Assembly: GCF_003333265.1 (NCBI RefSeq)
Contig: NZ_QOLB01000137.1
Coordinates: 1 to 64,000, forward strand
From: Candidatus Halocynthiibacter alkanivorans
GTDB lineage: Bacteria > Pseudomonadota > Alphaproteobacteria > Rhodobacterales > Rhodobacteraceae
Length of the DNA stretch: 64,000 bases
Direction of reading: 5' to 3'
Shown here in pieces: positions 1 to 8,294 of this stretch (positions are counted from its first letter, which is position 1; each line of letters begins with the position of its first letter). A model generated the notes under the pieces. That model ran no database searches and was not told the origin of the DNA. It was given only the letters and a program-made list of their open reading frames with translations. A program made the position numbers and the translations under genes.

Positions 1-121
1 TCTCCCCGTAACTCAATGCCAACCATGATCCCCTCCACAAAGAGTGTCGATTATTCCAAAAGGGAATCACAAACAAACCCAAAGAGAAACCCGCAAAACA
101 CGAGTCAGAATCTGGGCGATT

Positions 122-130
122 TGGTATAAT
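122..130 (+). promoter_or_regulatory. extended -10 promoter of the Tat-signal protein
   Basis: The bases TGGTATAAT form a perfect -10 hexamer (125-130) preceded by the TG of an extended -10 element. No good -35 lies 16-18 bases upstream, which fits extended -10 promoters. Transcription would start near 137 and leave about 33 bases of leader before the ATG at 170, which argues against a longer protein starting at 44. Confidence 0.6.
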
Positions 131-169
131 ATGAGTCCCTGTTTCAACGCCGAAAGGCAGGAGGAACCT

Positions 170-475
170 ATGGGTACGAAAAAGGGTGGAAACCGCGTTA
201 CACGACGCCAGTTTCTGGCTCGGTCAGGCAGCCTCGCATCGGCTGCGCCAGCCGTCACTTTGTTGATCTCTGCAGCGTCAACACCAAGCGCAGCGGTCGC
301 ACAGTATTTCAATCTCGAAACTGCGGAGCCAGACGCAACATTTGTCGATCCGGATCAGTTCTCTGACGAAGAATGCTGTGACCGGACTCTTTTTGAGGAA
401 TTGAGAGACATATTCTTCACCAGGAGAGAAAGTGGACTTTCTCCGGGTACTTGTGTATGTCCCCCCAGGGGCTAG
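170..475 (+). CDS. small Tat-exported protein with Cys-containing C-terminus, unknown function
   Basis: This 101-residue protein opens with a twin-arginine signal: RRQFLARSG at about residues 12-20, then an Ala/Ser-rich hydrophobic stretch and a likely AVAQ cleavage site near residue 45. The mature part is only about 55 residues, is acidic, and carries four cysteines in two pairs (CC, and C-V-C five residues from the end). The ATG at 170 is chosen because AGGAGGAA lies just upstream and a promoter sits at 122-130; an in-frame ATG at 44 lies upstream of that promoter. Export through Tat usually means folding or cofactor binding in the cytoplasm, so a metal or disulfide role is possible, but I do not recognise the family. 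Its partners may lie left of the window. Confidence 0.7.
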   Translation: MGTKKGGNRVTRRQFLARSGSLASAAPAVTLLISAASTPSAAVAQYFNLETAEPDATFVDPDQFSDEECCDRTLFEELRDIFFTRRESGLSPGTCVCPPRG

Positions 476-929
476 TGGTACAAATCTTCCAATATATACA
501 TGACTTTTTTCGGTGAAATTATTCGATCTGAGGATCAAACTGGTTCTGGATCTCAATAACATCCCCCCAAGGTTCAGGCTGTCGTGCGAAAGACGAGGAT
601 CTCGTTCTGCGGGACGCTGTTGAGGGCACCCGCCCAATCATCAAGGATCAATGATGACACCAGGTCGCCGCACCGCAATGACGGACGCGAGGCCTTTCCA
701 CCGGTAGAGCTGCGCCTGACTTTTCGCTCAGGAAGGCGCTTTACGCCGCCCCAGGCTCAGGCGCGGCCCTGTTTCGGAATGGGGCCGATCCGGGCGATCG
801 GGCAACGGGTACAACTTAGAAAGGCGGTGGCCCGGAATTCACACCAGGGAGTGCGCTGTGGCTGCCTCGTGCGTTGTTTCTGTGACACGCCCCGGACATC
901 CGCCGCTGCCACTGCTCCATTTAAAAAAA
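476..929. other. intergenic region with a palindromic element
   Basis: No convincing gene lies here. A 123-codon plus-strand reading frame from 584 has no ribosome site and a biased composition, so I leave it out. The stretch contains an inverted repeat with arms GCGCCTGA (712-719) and TCAGGCGC (757-764), which belongs to a family of intergenic palindromes also seen near 37.5 kb and 57.6 kb. Confidence 0.6.
712..764. repeat. palindromic intergenic element, copy A
   Basis: Arms of 8 bp, GCGCCTGA and TCAGGCGC, are perfect complements. Between them sits a smaller hairpin, GGCG (735-738) with CGCC (744-747). The same arm sequence plus a GGCG/CGCC inner hairpin recurs at 37489-37542, so this looks like a dispersed palindromic repeat rather than a one-off terminator. 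Confidence 0.5.
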
Positions 930-1772
930 TCAATATTCCAGCGTGCCGGACATGACACGGCGGGCGGTGCCGGAAATCGTGATGGCGCCCTCTTTCACAT
1001 GCACGTCAATCCGGCTGGGACGGCCCATGTCGACACCCTGGGACACTTCCAGGTTTATCGAATGGCCGAGACGCTCTTCTAACAGCGCTCCAAGCGCGGC
1101 GGCGGCACTGCCGGTGGCGGGGTCTTCCGGAATGTTGTCCAGCGGCGCAAACATGCGGGCTTCGACCATATGGGCGTTGCGCACATAGGCCAGTTGGGCG
1201 AAATCCATACTGTCGGGCCAGGTCTCAGCGCCCTGGCGGAACGCGTCGGTATCGGTGCGGATCCGGGCCAGCGCATCGCGCGACGTCAGTTCAGTAATGA
1301 CAAAGGGCAGCCCGACAGAGGCGATCTGTGGTGCATGGGTGGCGGTGGTGATCTCGTCCACATCCAGCCCCAGACACTGCGCCACCAGCGCAGGATCAGG
1401 CGTGCCTGACTTTTTCAGCGGCACTTTGGTGGTGAAACTGGCCTGGCCATCTTTGACCCGCGCCGGGATCGGACCGACACCAAGCTCGAGGATCATTTCC
1501 CCCGGCGTGCCCATATCGGCCAGTGCAATGGCGGTGCCGATGGTGGGATGGCCGGCAAAGGGGATTTCCATTGTCGGGGTGAAAATGCGCATCTTTGCGG
1601 TGTGTTCCGGGTTTTCTGCCGGGAACAGAAACACGGTCTCGGAAAAATTAAACTCACGCGCGATGCGCTGCAGGTCGTGTTCCGGCAGTGCTCCGGCATC
1701 CAGTATCACCGCCAGCGGGTTGCCGCCAAACACCTGATCGGTGAACACGTCATAGACTACATAATGGGTCAT
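930..1772 (-). CDS. PhzF family isomerase
   Basis: This protein of about 280 residues has the PhzF/diaminopimelate-epimerase-like double fold. The N-terminus VYDVFTDQVFGGNPLAV and the catalytic-Glu region FNFSETVFL are typical, as is the late DPATGSAAAALGALL glycine-rich motif. PhzF relatives isomerise small metabolites, and only those inside phenazine clusters make phenazines; nothing else here belongs to such a cluster, so the substrate is unknown. The ATG at 1772 overlaps the antiporter stop codon (TGATG), implying translational coupling; an in-frame GTG at 1775 is an alternative start. Confidence 0.88.
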   Translation of the reverse strand: MTHYVVYDVFTDQVFGGNPLAVILDAGALPEHDLQRIAREFNFSETVFLFPAENPEHTAKMRIFTPTMEIPFAGHPTIGTAIALADMGTPGEMILELGVGPIPARVKDGQASFTTKVPLKKSGTPDPALVAQCLGLDVDEITTATHAPQIASVGLPFVITELTSRDALARIRTDTDAFRQGAETWPDSMDFAQLAYVRNAHMVEARMFAPLDNIPEDPATGSAAAALGALLEERLGHSINLEVSQGVDMGRPSRIDVHVKEGAITISGTARRVMSGTLEY

Positions 1773-3019
1773 CACATCAGCTCCGGTTCACGGCCAAGAC
1801 GTTTCGCCAGGGGCGCCACTGTCAGCCCCTGCACGATGATTGAAAAAATCACGATGATATAGGTCGTGGTCAGGATCAAGGGTTTCCATTCGCTGTCCGG
1901 CAGGCTGAGCGCCAGCGCCACCGAGATGCCGCCCTTGAGCCCGCCCCAGGTCATGATCGGGATCACCCCGGGGGAAAATTCGCGAAACGGGCGCAGCATC
2001 AGCACCGGCACCGCCACTGCGGTGAGCCGCGCCAGAAGCGCGAGGCCAATGGCCAGCACGCCGGCCAGCACCGCATCGGCGTCAAAGGCCACCGCAAAGA
2101 CTTCAAAGCCGATCATCAGGAACAGCACCGCGTTCAGGATCTCATCGATCATCTTCCAGAACGCATCGACATATTGGCGGGTCTCTTCTGACATGCCGTA
2201 TTTGGTGCCCACATCCCCGATCAGCAGTCCGGCGCAGACCGCCATGATAGGCGCGGAGAAATGCAGCGAATCCGCCAGCACGTAACCGCCAAGCGCCAGA
2301 CCCAGAGTAAGCAGCACCTCAAGGGCATAATCATCGATGCGTTTCATGACCTGAAACACCAGCCAGCCCGACACCACGCCCAGCACAGCGCCACCGACCG
2401 CTTCCTGGAAAAACAGGCTGGCGGCATCGCCGAGGGCTGAGCCTTCGCTTTCGCCTTTTGGAAAGGCCAGCCCGACCAGCACCAGGTAGACCACATAGCC
2501 GACACCATCGTTAAACAGGCTTTCTCCGGCGATCTTGGTTTCCAGCGTTTTGGGCAGGCTGGCCTGGCGCAGAACGCCCAACACCGCCACCGGATCGGTG
2601 GGGGTGATCAGCGCGCCAAACACCAGCGCCACCAGCAGTGGCATGCCGGTGATCCAGCTGAAGCCAAACCCGACCACCGCAGTGGACAGGCCAACGCCGA
2701 TTGTCGCCATCAGCACCACCACGCTCCACTGGGCGCTCAGGTCGCGCAGCTTCACATGCAGCGCGCCGGCAAACAGCAACAGACCCAGCATGCCTTCCAG
2801 CAGCGCCTCAGAGAAATTCAGCCCGCTGACCAGTTCGCGCATAGTGTCCGCCATGCCAAGCGCAGGCAAAGCAGCGTCCAGCCCAAGCACGCCCGCAGAG
2901 GCCACCAGCGCCACCACCAGAATGCCGATGGACCCCGGCAGTTTCAGAAACAGATAGTTGATGGCGCCAAAGGCACCGGCCAGCACAATGAGAAGCGAAG
3001 TGATTTGCAGAATATTCAT
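1772..3019 (-). CDS. Na+/H+ antiporter, CPA1/NhaP type
   Basis: This 415-residue inner-membrane protein has about twelve hydrophobic segments with no long cytoplasmic tail. The region ALITPTDPVAVLGVLR carries the TDPV motif of CPA1 exchangers, followed by the ESLFNDGVGYV stretch with the conserved ND ion-binding pair. It would exchange sodium (or potassium) for protons, in keeping with a marine-type organism. It overlaps phzF by the TGATG junction. About 240 bases separate it from the selO gene upstream on the same strand, so it may have its own promoter. Confidence 0.9.
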   Translation of the reverse strand: MNILQITSLLIVLAGAFGAINYLFLKLPGSIGILVVALVASAGVLGLDAALPALGMADTMRELVSGLNFSEALLEGMLGLLLFAGALHVKLRDLSAQWSVVVLMATIGVGLSTAVVGFGFSWITGMPLLVALVFGALITPTDPVAVLGVLRQASLPKTLETKIAGESLFNDGVGYVVYLVLVGLAFPKGESEGSALGDAASLFFQEAVGGAVLGVVSGWLVFQVMKRIDDYALEVLLTLGLALGGYVLADSLHFSAPIMAVCAGLLIGDVGTKYGMSEETRQYVDAFWKMIDEILNAVLFLMIGFEVFAVAFDADAVLAGVLAIGLALLARLTAVAVPVLMLRPFREFSPGVIPIMTWGGLKGGISVALALSLPDSEWKPLILTTTYIIVIFSIIVQGLTVAPLAKRLGREPELM

Positions 3020-3139
3020 TGGTTCAGTTCTTTTGTTGGCCCGGTTTCAAAACAGCTAGCATATTGCTGGGACTGACAAAACCGGCGTCGGGTTCAGGGC
3101 GTGCTGCCGTCTTATGCACGTGACAAATGCAGCGCACCG

Positions 3140-3166
3140 CCCGGTGGCCCGGTGGCCCGGTGGCCC
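3140..3166. repeat. 8-bp tandem repeat (CCCGGTGG x3)
   Basis: Three perfect head-to-tail copies of CCCGGTGG are followed by a partial fourth (CCC). They lie in the 243-base gap between selO and the antiporter gene, a GC-rich simple repeat likely to vary in copy number by slippage. No other feature is visible in that gap. Confidence 0.8.
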
Positions 3167-3262
3167 GGGGCAGCCTGGGGCGATGTCGGACCGCGTGGGG
3201 CAGGGCAGCTCTGACGGCTGCTCACGCCGTTTTGCGATGGTGACGGATAGGACGCCCGGCGT

Positions 3263-4684
3263 TCAGGTGCCGCAGAATGTATTGGGCACCACCTGTTCAG
3301 GTGTTGGTGGCAGGGCCAGGTCCGCGTTGGCTGTGTCCAGCTCGTAAGGCGTTGCCAGCGCGGCATTCAGCCGGTGGAACAGAGTGAAATCTCCGCCCTC
3401 CGCCTGCGATATCGCCGCTTCAATCTGATGATTGCGCGGGATGACGGCCGGGTTCGCCGCCTGCATGCGCGCTTCGGGATTCGTTTCACGCTGCACCCGG
3501 TCGCGCCAACTGGTCTCCCAGACATCAAACGCGGTGGGATCGTCAAATTCCTGCCGTGCGTCGCCCCCGGCCAGGGCGTGGAATGTATTGGTGAAATCAG
3601 CATTTTGGGCCTGCATCAGTGACAGCAGACCGTCAATCAGCGCGTCGTCTTCCAGGCCAGCCTCAACAAGGCCGATTTTGGCACCAAACTGGCGGCGCCA
3701 GTGGCGCTGGTAGCGATCGGGAAAACTGTGGATGATCGCGGTGGCCTGTTCGATGGCAGCGGTTTCTTCGCCCATCAGGGGCAGCAGGCACGAGGCGAAC
3801 TGAGCCAGATTCCACGGCGCGACCAGCGGTTGCTGACACCAGGCGTAACGCCCGAACTGGTCTATTGAGCTGAAGACTTTTTCGGCGTGAAAGGTATCCA
3901 TAAAGGCGCAGGGCCCATAGTCGATGGTTTCGCCAGACACCGCCATATTGTCGGTGTTCATCACCCCGTGGATAAAGCCGACCGACATCCATTGCGCGAT
4001 CAGACCGGCCTGGGCCTCAAGCACCTGATCCAGCAGGCTTATGGCGTCGGTGGCGGTCGGATAATGGCGCTCGATCACATGATTGGTGAGGAGTTGCAGC
4101 GCCTCTACATCCTGGCGCGCCGCGAAATACTGAAAGGTGCCGACGCGGATATGGCTGGCGGCGATGCGGGTGAGCACCGCGCCGTCGCGCCCCTGTTCAC
4201 GCTGCACGCGTTCGCCGGTGGACACGGCTGCCAGGGCGCGGGTGGTCGGAATGCCAAGCGCATACATCGCCTCAGACACCAGATATTCGCGCAGCACCGG
4301 CCCCAGCCAGGCACGGCCGTCACCGCCGCGGCTGAACGGGGTGCGCCCGGAGCCTTTCAACTGAAGATCGCGGCGGCCCTCTGCGCCAACCACTTCCCCC
4401 AGCAACACCGCACGCCCGTCGCCAAGTTGCGGCACCCAGCCACCGAACTGATGCCCGGCATAGGCCTGAGACAGCGGCGCTGCGCCCTCTGGTATCGCGT
4501 TGCCGGCCAGCATTTCGACGCCCTCGTGGCTGCGCAATTCAGCCGGATCGATGCCCAGTTCACGCGCCAGGGCGTCATTGACCACAATCAGTTCGGGCGC
4601 GGCCACTGGCACCGGCGCCTGAGGGGCAAAAAACCGGTCCGGCAAGCGGGCATAACTGTTGTCGAATTCTATGGTCAGCGGCAT
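3263..4684 (-). CDS. selO: protein adenylyltransferase SelO (YdiU)
   Basis: This 473-residue protein is a SelO-family pseudokinase that transfers AMP rather than phosphate to protein Ser/Thr/Tyr, with a proposed role in redox stress. The nucleotide-binding region is clear: GHQFGGWVPQLGDGRA, then LQLKGSGRTPFSRGGDGRA, then the HGVMNTDNMAVSGETIDYGP loop that carries the metal-binding Asn and Asp. Length matches bacterial YdiU (about 480). As is usual in bacteria there is no selenocysteine signal, and a Cys sits three residues from the end. It lies 34 bases downstream of the GNAT gene and probably belongs to the same minus-strand operon as the nucleoside hydrolase. Confidence 0.93.
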   Translation of the reverse strand: MPLTIEFDNSYARLPDRFFAPQAPVPVAAPELIVVNDALARELGIDPAELRSHEGVEMLAGNAIPEGAAPLSQAYAGHQFGGWVPQLGDGRAVLLGEVVGAEGRRDLQLKGSGRTPFSRGGDGRAWLGPVLREYLVSEAMYALGIPTTRALAAVSTGERVQREQGRDGAVLTRIAASHIRVGTFQYFAARQDVEALQLLTNHVIERHYPTATDAISLLDQVLEAQAGLIAQWMSVGFIHGVMNTDNMAVSGETIDYGPCAFMDTFHAEKVFSSIDQFGRYAWCQQPLVAPWNLAQFASCLLPLMGEETAAIEQATAIIHSFPDRYQRHWRRQFGAKIGLVEAGLEDDALIDGLLSLMQAQNADFTNTFHALAGGDARQEFDDPTAFDVWETSWRDRVQRETNPEARMQAANPAVIPRNHQIEAAISQAEGGDFTLFHRLNAALATPYELDTANADLALPPTPEQVVPNTFCGT

Positions 4685-4718
4685 TGGTTTTCCTGGTCTT
4701 TCTGCGCGTTCCGGCGGG

Positions 4719-5168
4719 TTACAGCCGCCGGATCAGTTCCGGAGCGCCCTCATCGGCGCGAAACAGGGCGCGGTAAAATAGTTTTTCACATGGGCGCAGC
4801 CAGGGCAAGGCAGAGACGCGCATTGCCACAACACCGTGACCGGACAGGGCAGAGGCCAGCGAGCCAAGAACTTCACCGCCCATGCCGCGGCGACGCAGTT
4901 TCTCGCGGATAAAGAACTCTTCCACCGAGGCGGTGATGCCGCCCATGGCAAAGGAATAACCAAAGCTGAGCGCGATATAGCCAACCGGTGCGCGGCGGAT
5001 GCCGATCAGATAGACCACTGCCAGCGGCGTGCCGTCCAGCACCGGCGTCAGCATCGCCAGTCGCGCGGCCTCATCGCTTTGCTGGCCGATATGATCGTGG
5101 AAGGTTGCCACCAGAGGTTCGAGCTTTGCCAGATCGTCTGGTCCCGCCAGATGCAGCGCCGCGCTCAC
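4719..5168 (-). CDS. GNAT family N-acetyltransferase
   Basis: This 149-residue protein has the GNAT fold. After an N-terminal helix pair comes the strand VEEFFIREKLRRRGMGGEVL, whose RRRGMG is the acetyl-CoA pyrophosphate-binding loop. The substrate cannot be told from sequence. Its start codon overlaps the stop of the nucleoside hydrolase by four bases (5165-5168), so the two are translated together, and selO follows. Confidence 0.8.
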   Translation of the reverse strand: MSAALHLAGPDDLAKLEPLVATFHDHIGQQSDEAARLAMLTPVLDGTPLAVVYLIGIRRAPVGYIALSFGYSFAMGGITASVEEFFIREKLRRRGMGGEVLGSLASALSGHGVVAMRVSALPWLRPCEKLFYRALFRADEGAPELIRRL

Positions 5169-6109
5169 AGCCGCGCCAGCCGGCTGGTCAGCAGCTCAAA
5201 AAAGCCCGCCGCGTCCACATCGCCGATAAATGTGGCATTGGCGGGCCGTTCCGTGACACCCCACCAGTCGGCGACGGTCATGCCGAGAGTCAGTTCAGAC
5301 TGTGTTTCGATTTCGACATTGATAAAGCGGCCTGCGAACAGGTCGGGTTTTAACAACCAGGCGATCACCGTCGGATCATGCAGCGGCGCCCCGGCAGAGC
5401 CGTATTTTTCCATATCAAAACGCTCAAAAAAATGTGTCCAGGCGGCGACCGTCTTGCCGGTATCGCTGCCAAGCGCAGCAAAAGCTTCGGCGCGGTCCGC
5501 ATCTACCAGGACTTTGTGGGTCACATCCAACGGCATTACCGTCAGTTTGACGCCAGAGCCAAATACGATCGCAGCGGCGTCGGGATCGACATAGATGTTG
5601 AATTCGGCTGCCGGGGTGATGTTGCCGACCTCAAAATAGGCGCCGCCCATCAGCACCACTTCGGCCACCCGGCCTATAATGTCAGGGGCGCGATCAAAGG
5701 CGGTCGCGATGTTGGTCAGGGGGCCCAGGGCGCATAGGGTGACACTGCCGGGTGCGTGGCGGCGCAATTCATGAATGATGAAATCTACCGCATGCATCTC
5801 CTGCAATGCCATTACTGGCGCTGGCAGATCAATGCCATCCAGTCCGGTTTTTCCATGCACATGTTCCGCCGTCACCAGCGCCCGTTTCAACGGTGCGTCG
5901 CACCCGGCATAGACCGGCACGTCGACTTTATGGGCCACCTCGCAGATTTTGCGTGCATTCACATGGGTCAGCGCCAGTGGCACATTGCCGGCCACTGCGG
6001 TGATACCCAGCAGTTCAAGCTCCTCCGGGCTGGCCAGCGCCAGCAGGATAGCAACCGCATCGTCCTGGCCCGGATCGGTGTCAATTATGATTTTACGTGG
6101 CGATGGCAT
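5165..6109 (-). CDS. inosine-uridine preferring nucleoside hydrolase
   Basis: This 314-residue enzyme would cleave ribonucleosides into base and ribose, a purine/pyrimidine salvage step. The N-terminal DTDPGQDDAVAILLAL is the calcium-binding motif of the IUNH family, and the usual later segments are present (LTNIATAF, LMGGAYFEVGNITPAAEFNI, and HDPTVIAW near the end). The ATG at 6109 is chosen because AAGGAAA lies just upstream; the reading frame extends to 6175 without family similarity. It heads a likely operon with the GNAT enzyme and SelO. Confidence 0.9.
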   Translation of the reverse strand: MPSPRKIIIDTDPGQDDAVAILLALASPEELELLGITAVAGNVPLALTHVNARKICEVAHKVDVPVYAGCDAPLKRALVTAEHVHGKTGLDGIDLPAPVMALQEMHAVDFIIHELRRHAPGSVTLCALGPLTNIATAFDRAPDIIGRVAEVVLMGGAYFEVGNITPAAEFNIYVDPDAAAIVFGSGVKLTVMPLDVTHKVLVDADRAEAFAALGSDTGKTVAAWTHFFERFDMEKYGSAGAPLHDPTVIAWLLKPDLFAGRFINVEIETQSELTLGMTVADWWGVTERPANATFIGDVDAAGFFELLTSRLARL

Positions 6110-6230
6110 CACGTTTCCTTGCGGCAAAGACAGGTTGGCAAGACAGTGCCTGGCACGGCGCGGCTTGTCCAGCACCTCTAACCGCTTGGCGCCGGAAGAA
6201 CCAGTGTATCAAAGCTTTAGCCCGGGCAAT

Positions 6231-6263
6231 AAAAAACGCCGCCCCGGTGTGGGACGGCGTTTT
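6231..6263 (-). terminator. rho-independent terminator of the iron-binding protein gene
   Basis: A 9-bp perfect stem (AAAACGCCG at 6233-6241, CGGCGTTTT at 6255-6263) with a 13-base loop is followed on the minus strand by TTTTTTATT. It lies 22 bases after the stop codon of the gene at 6285-7292. Confidence 0.8.
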
Positions 6264-6284
6264 CATGTGGTCATGTGTGACGGG

Positions 6285-7292
6285 TCAGCCGTCGAAATCA
6301 ACTTCTTCGGTGATTTTCAACGCGGTGCCGCGCAGCCGGGCCAGATCCATCAGATTGGCGGTGTCTGCGGTAAATTCACCCCAGCCCGAGACAATCTCGG
6401 ATGGTTTGGACCCAGGCGCAATCGGGTACTCAAAATTGGCCTCGGCATAGATTTCCTGCGCTGTTGGCGAGGTGAGGAATTCCATGAACTGAAGCGCTTC
6501 GTCCTGGTTTTTGGAGGCTTTGGTCATCGCCACACCAGATACGTTCACATGGGTGCCAGCATTTTCAAAGGTCGGGAACACGAGGTTGACGGAGTTGGCC
6601 CAAGCCACCTGCTCAGGGTCGCTCAGCATCTGGCCCATGTAATAGGTGTTGCCGATGGCGATGTCGCATTCGCCAGCCCAGATGGCTTTGACCTGGGCGC
6701 GGTCGTTGCCCTGAGGTTTGCGTGCCAGGTTGGATTTCAGCCCGGCAAGCCAGGTTTTGGCGTCCTCTTCACCCTGCTGGTTGATCATCGCCGTGGTCAG
6801 CGCGATGTTATAGGCGTTGGTGCCGGAGCGGGTACAGATGCGTCCGGCCCATTTTGGGTCAGCCAGATCTTCATAGGTGGTGACTTCGCCCTCAGCGACG
6901 CGGTCCTTGGAAGCGTATACAATGCGGGCGCGGGTGGTCAGACCCCACCACTGGCCTTCGGGATCGCGGTATTCGGCCGGCACGTTTGCCCGCAGCGTTT
7001 CGGAGTCGACCGGCTGGGTCAGACCGGCAGCAACCACGCCGGCCAGACGCGAAATATCAACGGTCAGCAGCACGTCAGCAGGGGAGCGTTTGCCCTCGGC
7101 CTGCAGCCGTTCAACCATGCCTTTTTCCAGGAAGGCAACATTCACTTTGATACCGGTCTCGGCGGTGAATGCATCGGTCAGCGGAGCGAGCAATTCAGGC
7201 TGGCGGTAGGAGTAAACATTGACTTCTGCAGCCATAGCTGGTGCGGCGGCGGTCACGGCCAGCGAGGCCAGAAGAAGAGCACGAATGGTCAT
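6285..7292 (-). CDS. Fe(3+) ABC transporter periplasmic binding protein (FbpA/FutA type)
   Basis: This 335-residue protein has a Sec signal peptide with an APAMA-A cleavage site near residue 22. The mature N-terminus EVNVYSYRQPELL matches FbpA/FutA iron-binding proteins. The C-terminal lobe has the adjacent tyrosines (GNTYYMGQM) that coordinate ferric iron in this family, and NAYNIAL supplies the characteristic central region. No permease or ATPase gene is next to it, so it must work with a transporter encoded elsewhere. It has a promoter at 7323-7351 and a strong terminator at 6231-6263, so it is a single-gene transcription unit. Confidence 0.9.
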   Translation of the reverse strand: MTIRALLLASLAVTAAAPAMAAEVNVYSYRQPELLAPLTDAFTAETGIKVNVAFLEKGMVERLQAEGKRSPADVLLTVDISRLAGVVAAGLTQPVDSETLRANVPAEYRDPEGQWWGLTTRARIVYASKDRVAEGEVTTYEDLADPKWAGRICTRSGTNAYNIALTTAMINQQGEEDAKTWLAGLKSNLARKPQGNDRAQVKAIWAGECDIAIGNTYYMGQMLSDPEQVAWANSVNLVFPTFENAGTHVNVSGVAMTKASKNQDEALQFMEFLTSPTAQEIYAEANFEYPIAPGSKPSEIVSGWGEFTADTANLMDLARLRGTALKITEEVDFDG

Positions 7293-7322
7293 TTTTAAAT
7301 CCTTAGTGTTTTTGTCGGGACG

Positions 7323-7351
7323 CTTAAACCCGAGTCTTTTACTTTGGTCAA
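7323..7351 (-). promoter_or_regulatory. sigma70-type promoter of the iron-binding protein gene
   Basis: On the minus strand a -35 TTGACC (7351-7346) and a -10 TTTAAG (7328-7323) are separated by exactly 17 bases. They lie 31 bases upstream of the start codon at 7292. Confidence 0.55.
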
Positions 7352-7356
7352 GGGGG

Positions 7357-7374
7357 AATTCTCATTCGCATGCA
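7357..7374 (-). promoter_or_regulatory. possible metal-regulator box
   Basis: Just upstream of the -35, the minus strand reads TGCATGCGAATGAGAATT, an AT-rich GAATGAGAAT core resembling one half of a Fur/Mur-type operator. The position and the gene's function make an iron-responsive site plausible, but the match is partial. Confidence 0.3.
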
Positions 7375-7412
7375 TCTGCCCCGAGCCAGCCCGCGGCCTG
7401 ACTGCTATCTGC

Positions 7413-8228
7413 TTACTCCGCCACCGCTTTTTCCGCTGCTTTTACCGCATTCCACAGCGCGTCCATTTCATCGAGATCGCTGTCCTGCGGCGTTTTGCCC
7501 TGTTCCGCCAGCCGGTCCTCAATGGCGCCAAACCGGCGTTCGACCTTGGCATTGGTGCGGCGCAGCGCTTTTTCCGGGTCCACATTCATATGTCGCGCCA
7601 GATTCGCCACCACAAACAACAGATCGCCGAATTCAGCTTCGACCTCATCCTGGCTCAGATGGTCCCGCGCTTCGACAAGTTCTTGGGATTCCTCAACAAT
7701 CTTGGCAATCACATCGCCAGTATTGGCCCAGTCAAATCCCACCCGCGCCAGGCGTTTTTGCAGTTTTAACGCCCGCAGAAGCGCCGGCAGCCCCAGCGCC
7801 ACCCCGTCCAGCGTGCGTTCTTCACCCCGTGCGGCGCGTTCCTGTGCTTTTTGCACTTCCCAGTCGCGGGTTTGCTGCTCTGAGGACTTTTTGACCTCTT
7901 CATCGCCAAACACATGCGGATGCCGGTCGACCATCTTGTCGGAAATCTTATGGGCGATACTGTCAAAGCTGAAGGCACCGGTATCACTCGCGATCTGGGC
8001 GTGGAACACGGTTTGCAACAACAGATCCCCCAACTCGCCTTCCAGGTCCTGCACGTCGCCGCGTTCAATCGCATCTGCGACCTCATAGGCCTCTTCAATG
8101 GTATAAGGCGCGATGCTGGCCCAGGTCTGCTCAATATCCCAGGGACAGCCGGTGTCGGGATCGCGTAAGCGCTTCATAATCTCCAGCAACCGGGTGATAC
8201 CATCGTGGGATCTGTCATAAATCGTCAT
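7413..8228 (-). CDS. mazG: nucleoside triphosphate pyrophosphohydrolase MazG
   Basis: This 271-residue enzyme hydrolyses NTPs and dNTPs to monophosphates and pyrophosphate. It has two MazG domains: the first holds CPWDIEQTW and the metal-binding EEAYEVADAIE followed by ELGDLLLQ; the second repeats this with EESQELVEARD and EFGDLLFVVAN. The start at 8228 (MTIYDRSHDG) fits the family; the frame continues upstream to 8294 but overlaps the divergent amidohydrolase region. It is divergent from that gene, with start codons 66 bases apart. Confidence 0.93.
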   Translation of the reverse strand: MTIYDRSHDGITRLLEIMKRLRDPDTGCPWDIEQTWASIAPYTIEEAYEVADAIERGDVQDLEGELGDLLLQTVFHAQIASDTGAFSFDSIAHKISDKMVDRHPHVFGDEEVKKSSEQQTRDWEVQKAQERAARGEERTLDGVALGLPALLRALKLQKRLARVGFDWANTGDVIAKIVEESQELVEARDHLSQDEVEAEFGDLLFVVANLARHMNVDPEKALRRTNAKVERRFGAIEDRLAEQGKTPQDSDLDEMDALWNAVKAAEKAVAE

Positions 8229-8294
8229 TGCGCTGCCACTTGAATTAGGGAAATGTCTGCCCCTGTTATCTTCCAGGATGAAAGGTCTGTCCAC

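Noticed and set aside
584-955. Possible small protein
   Set aside because: No ribosome site, odd composition, and it spans a palindromic repeat.
930-1772. Phenazine biosynthesis
   Set aside because: PhzF-fold proteins are common outside phenazine clusters and no other phz gene is in the window.
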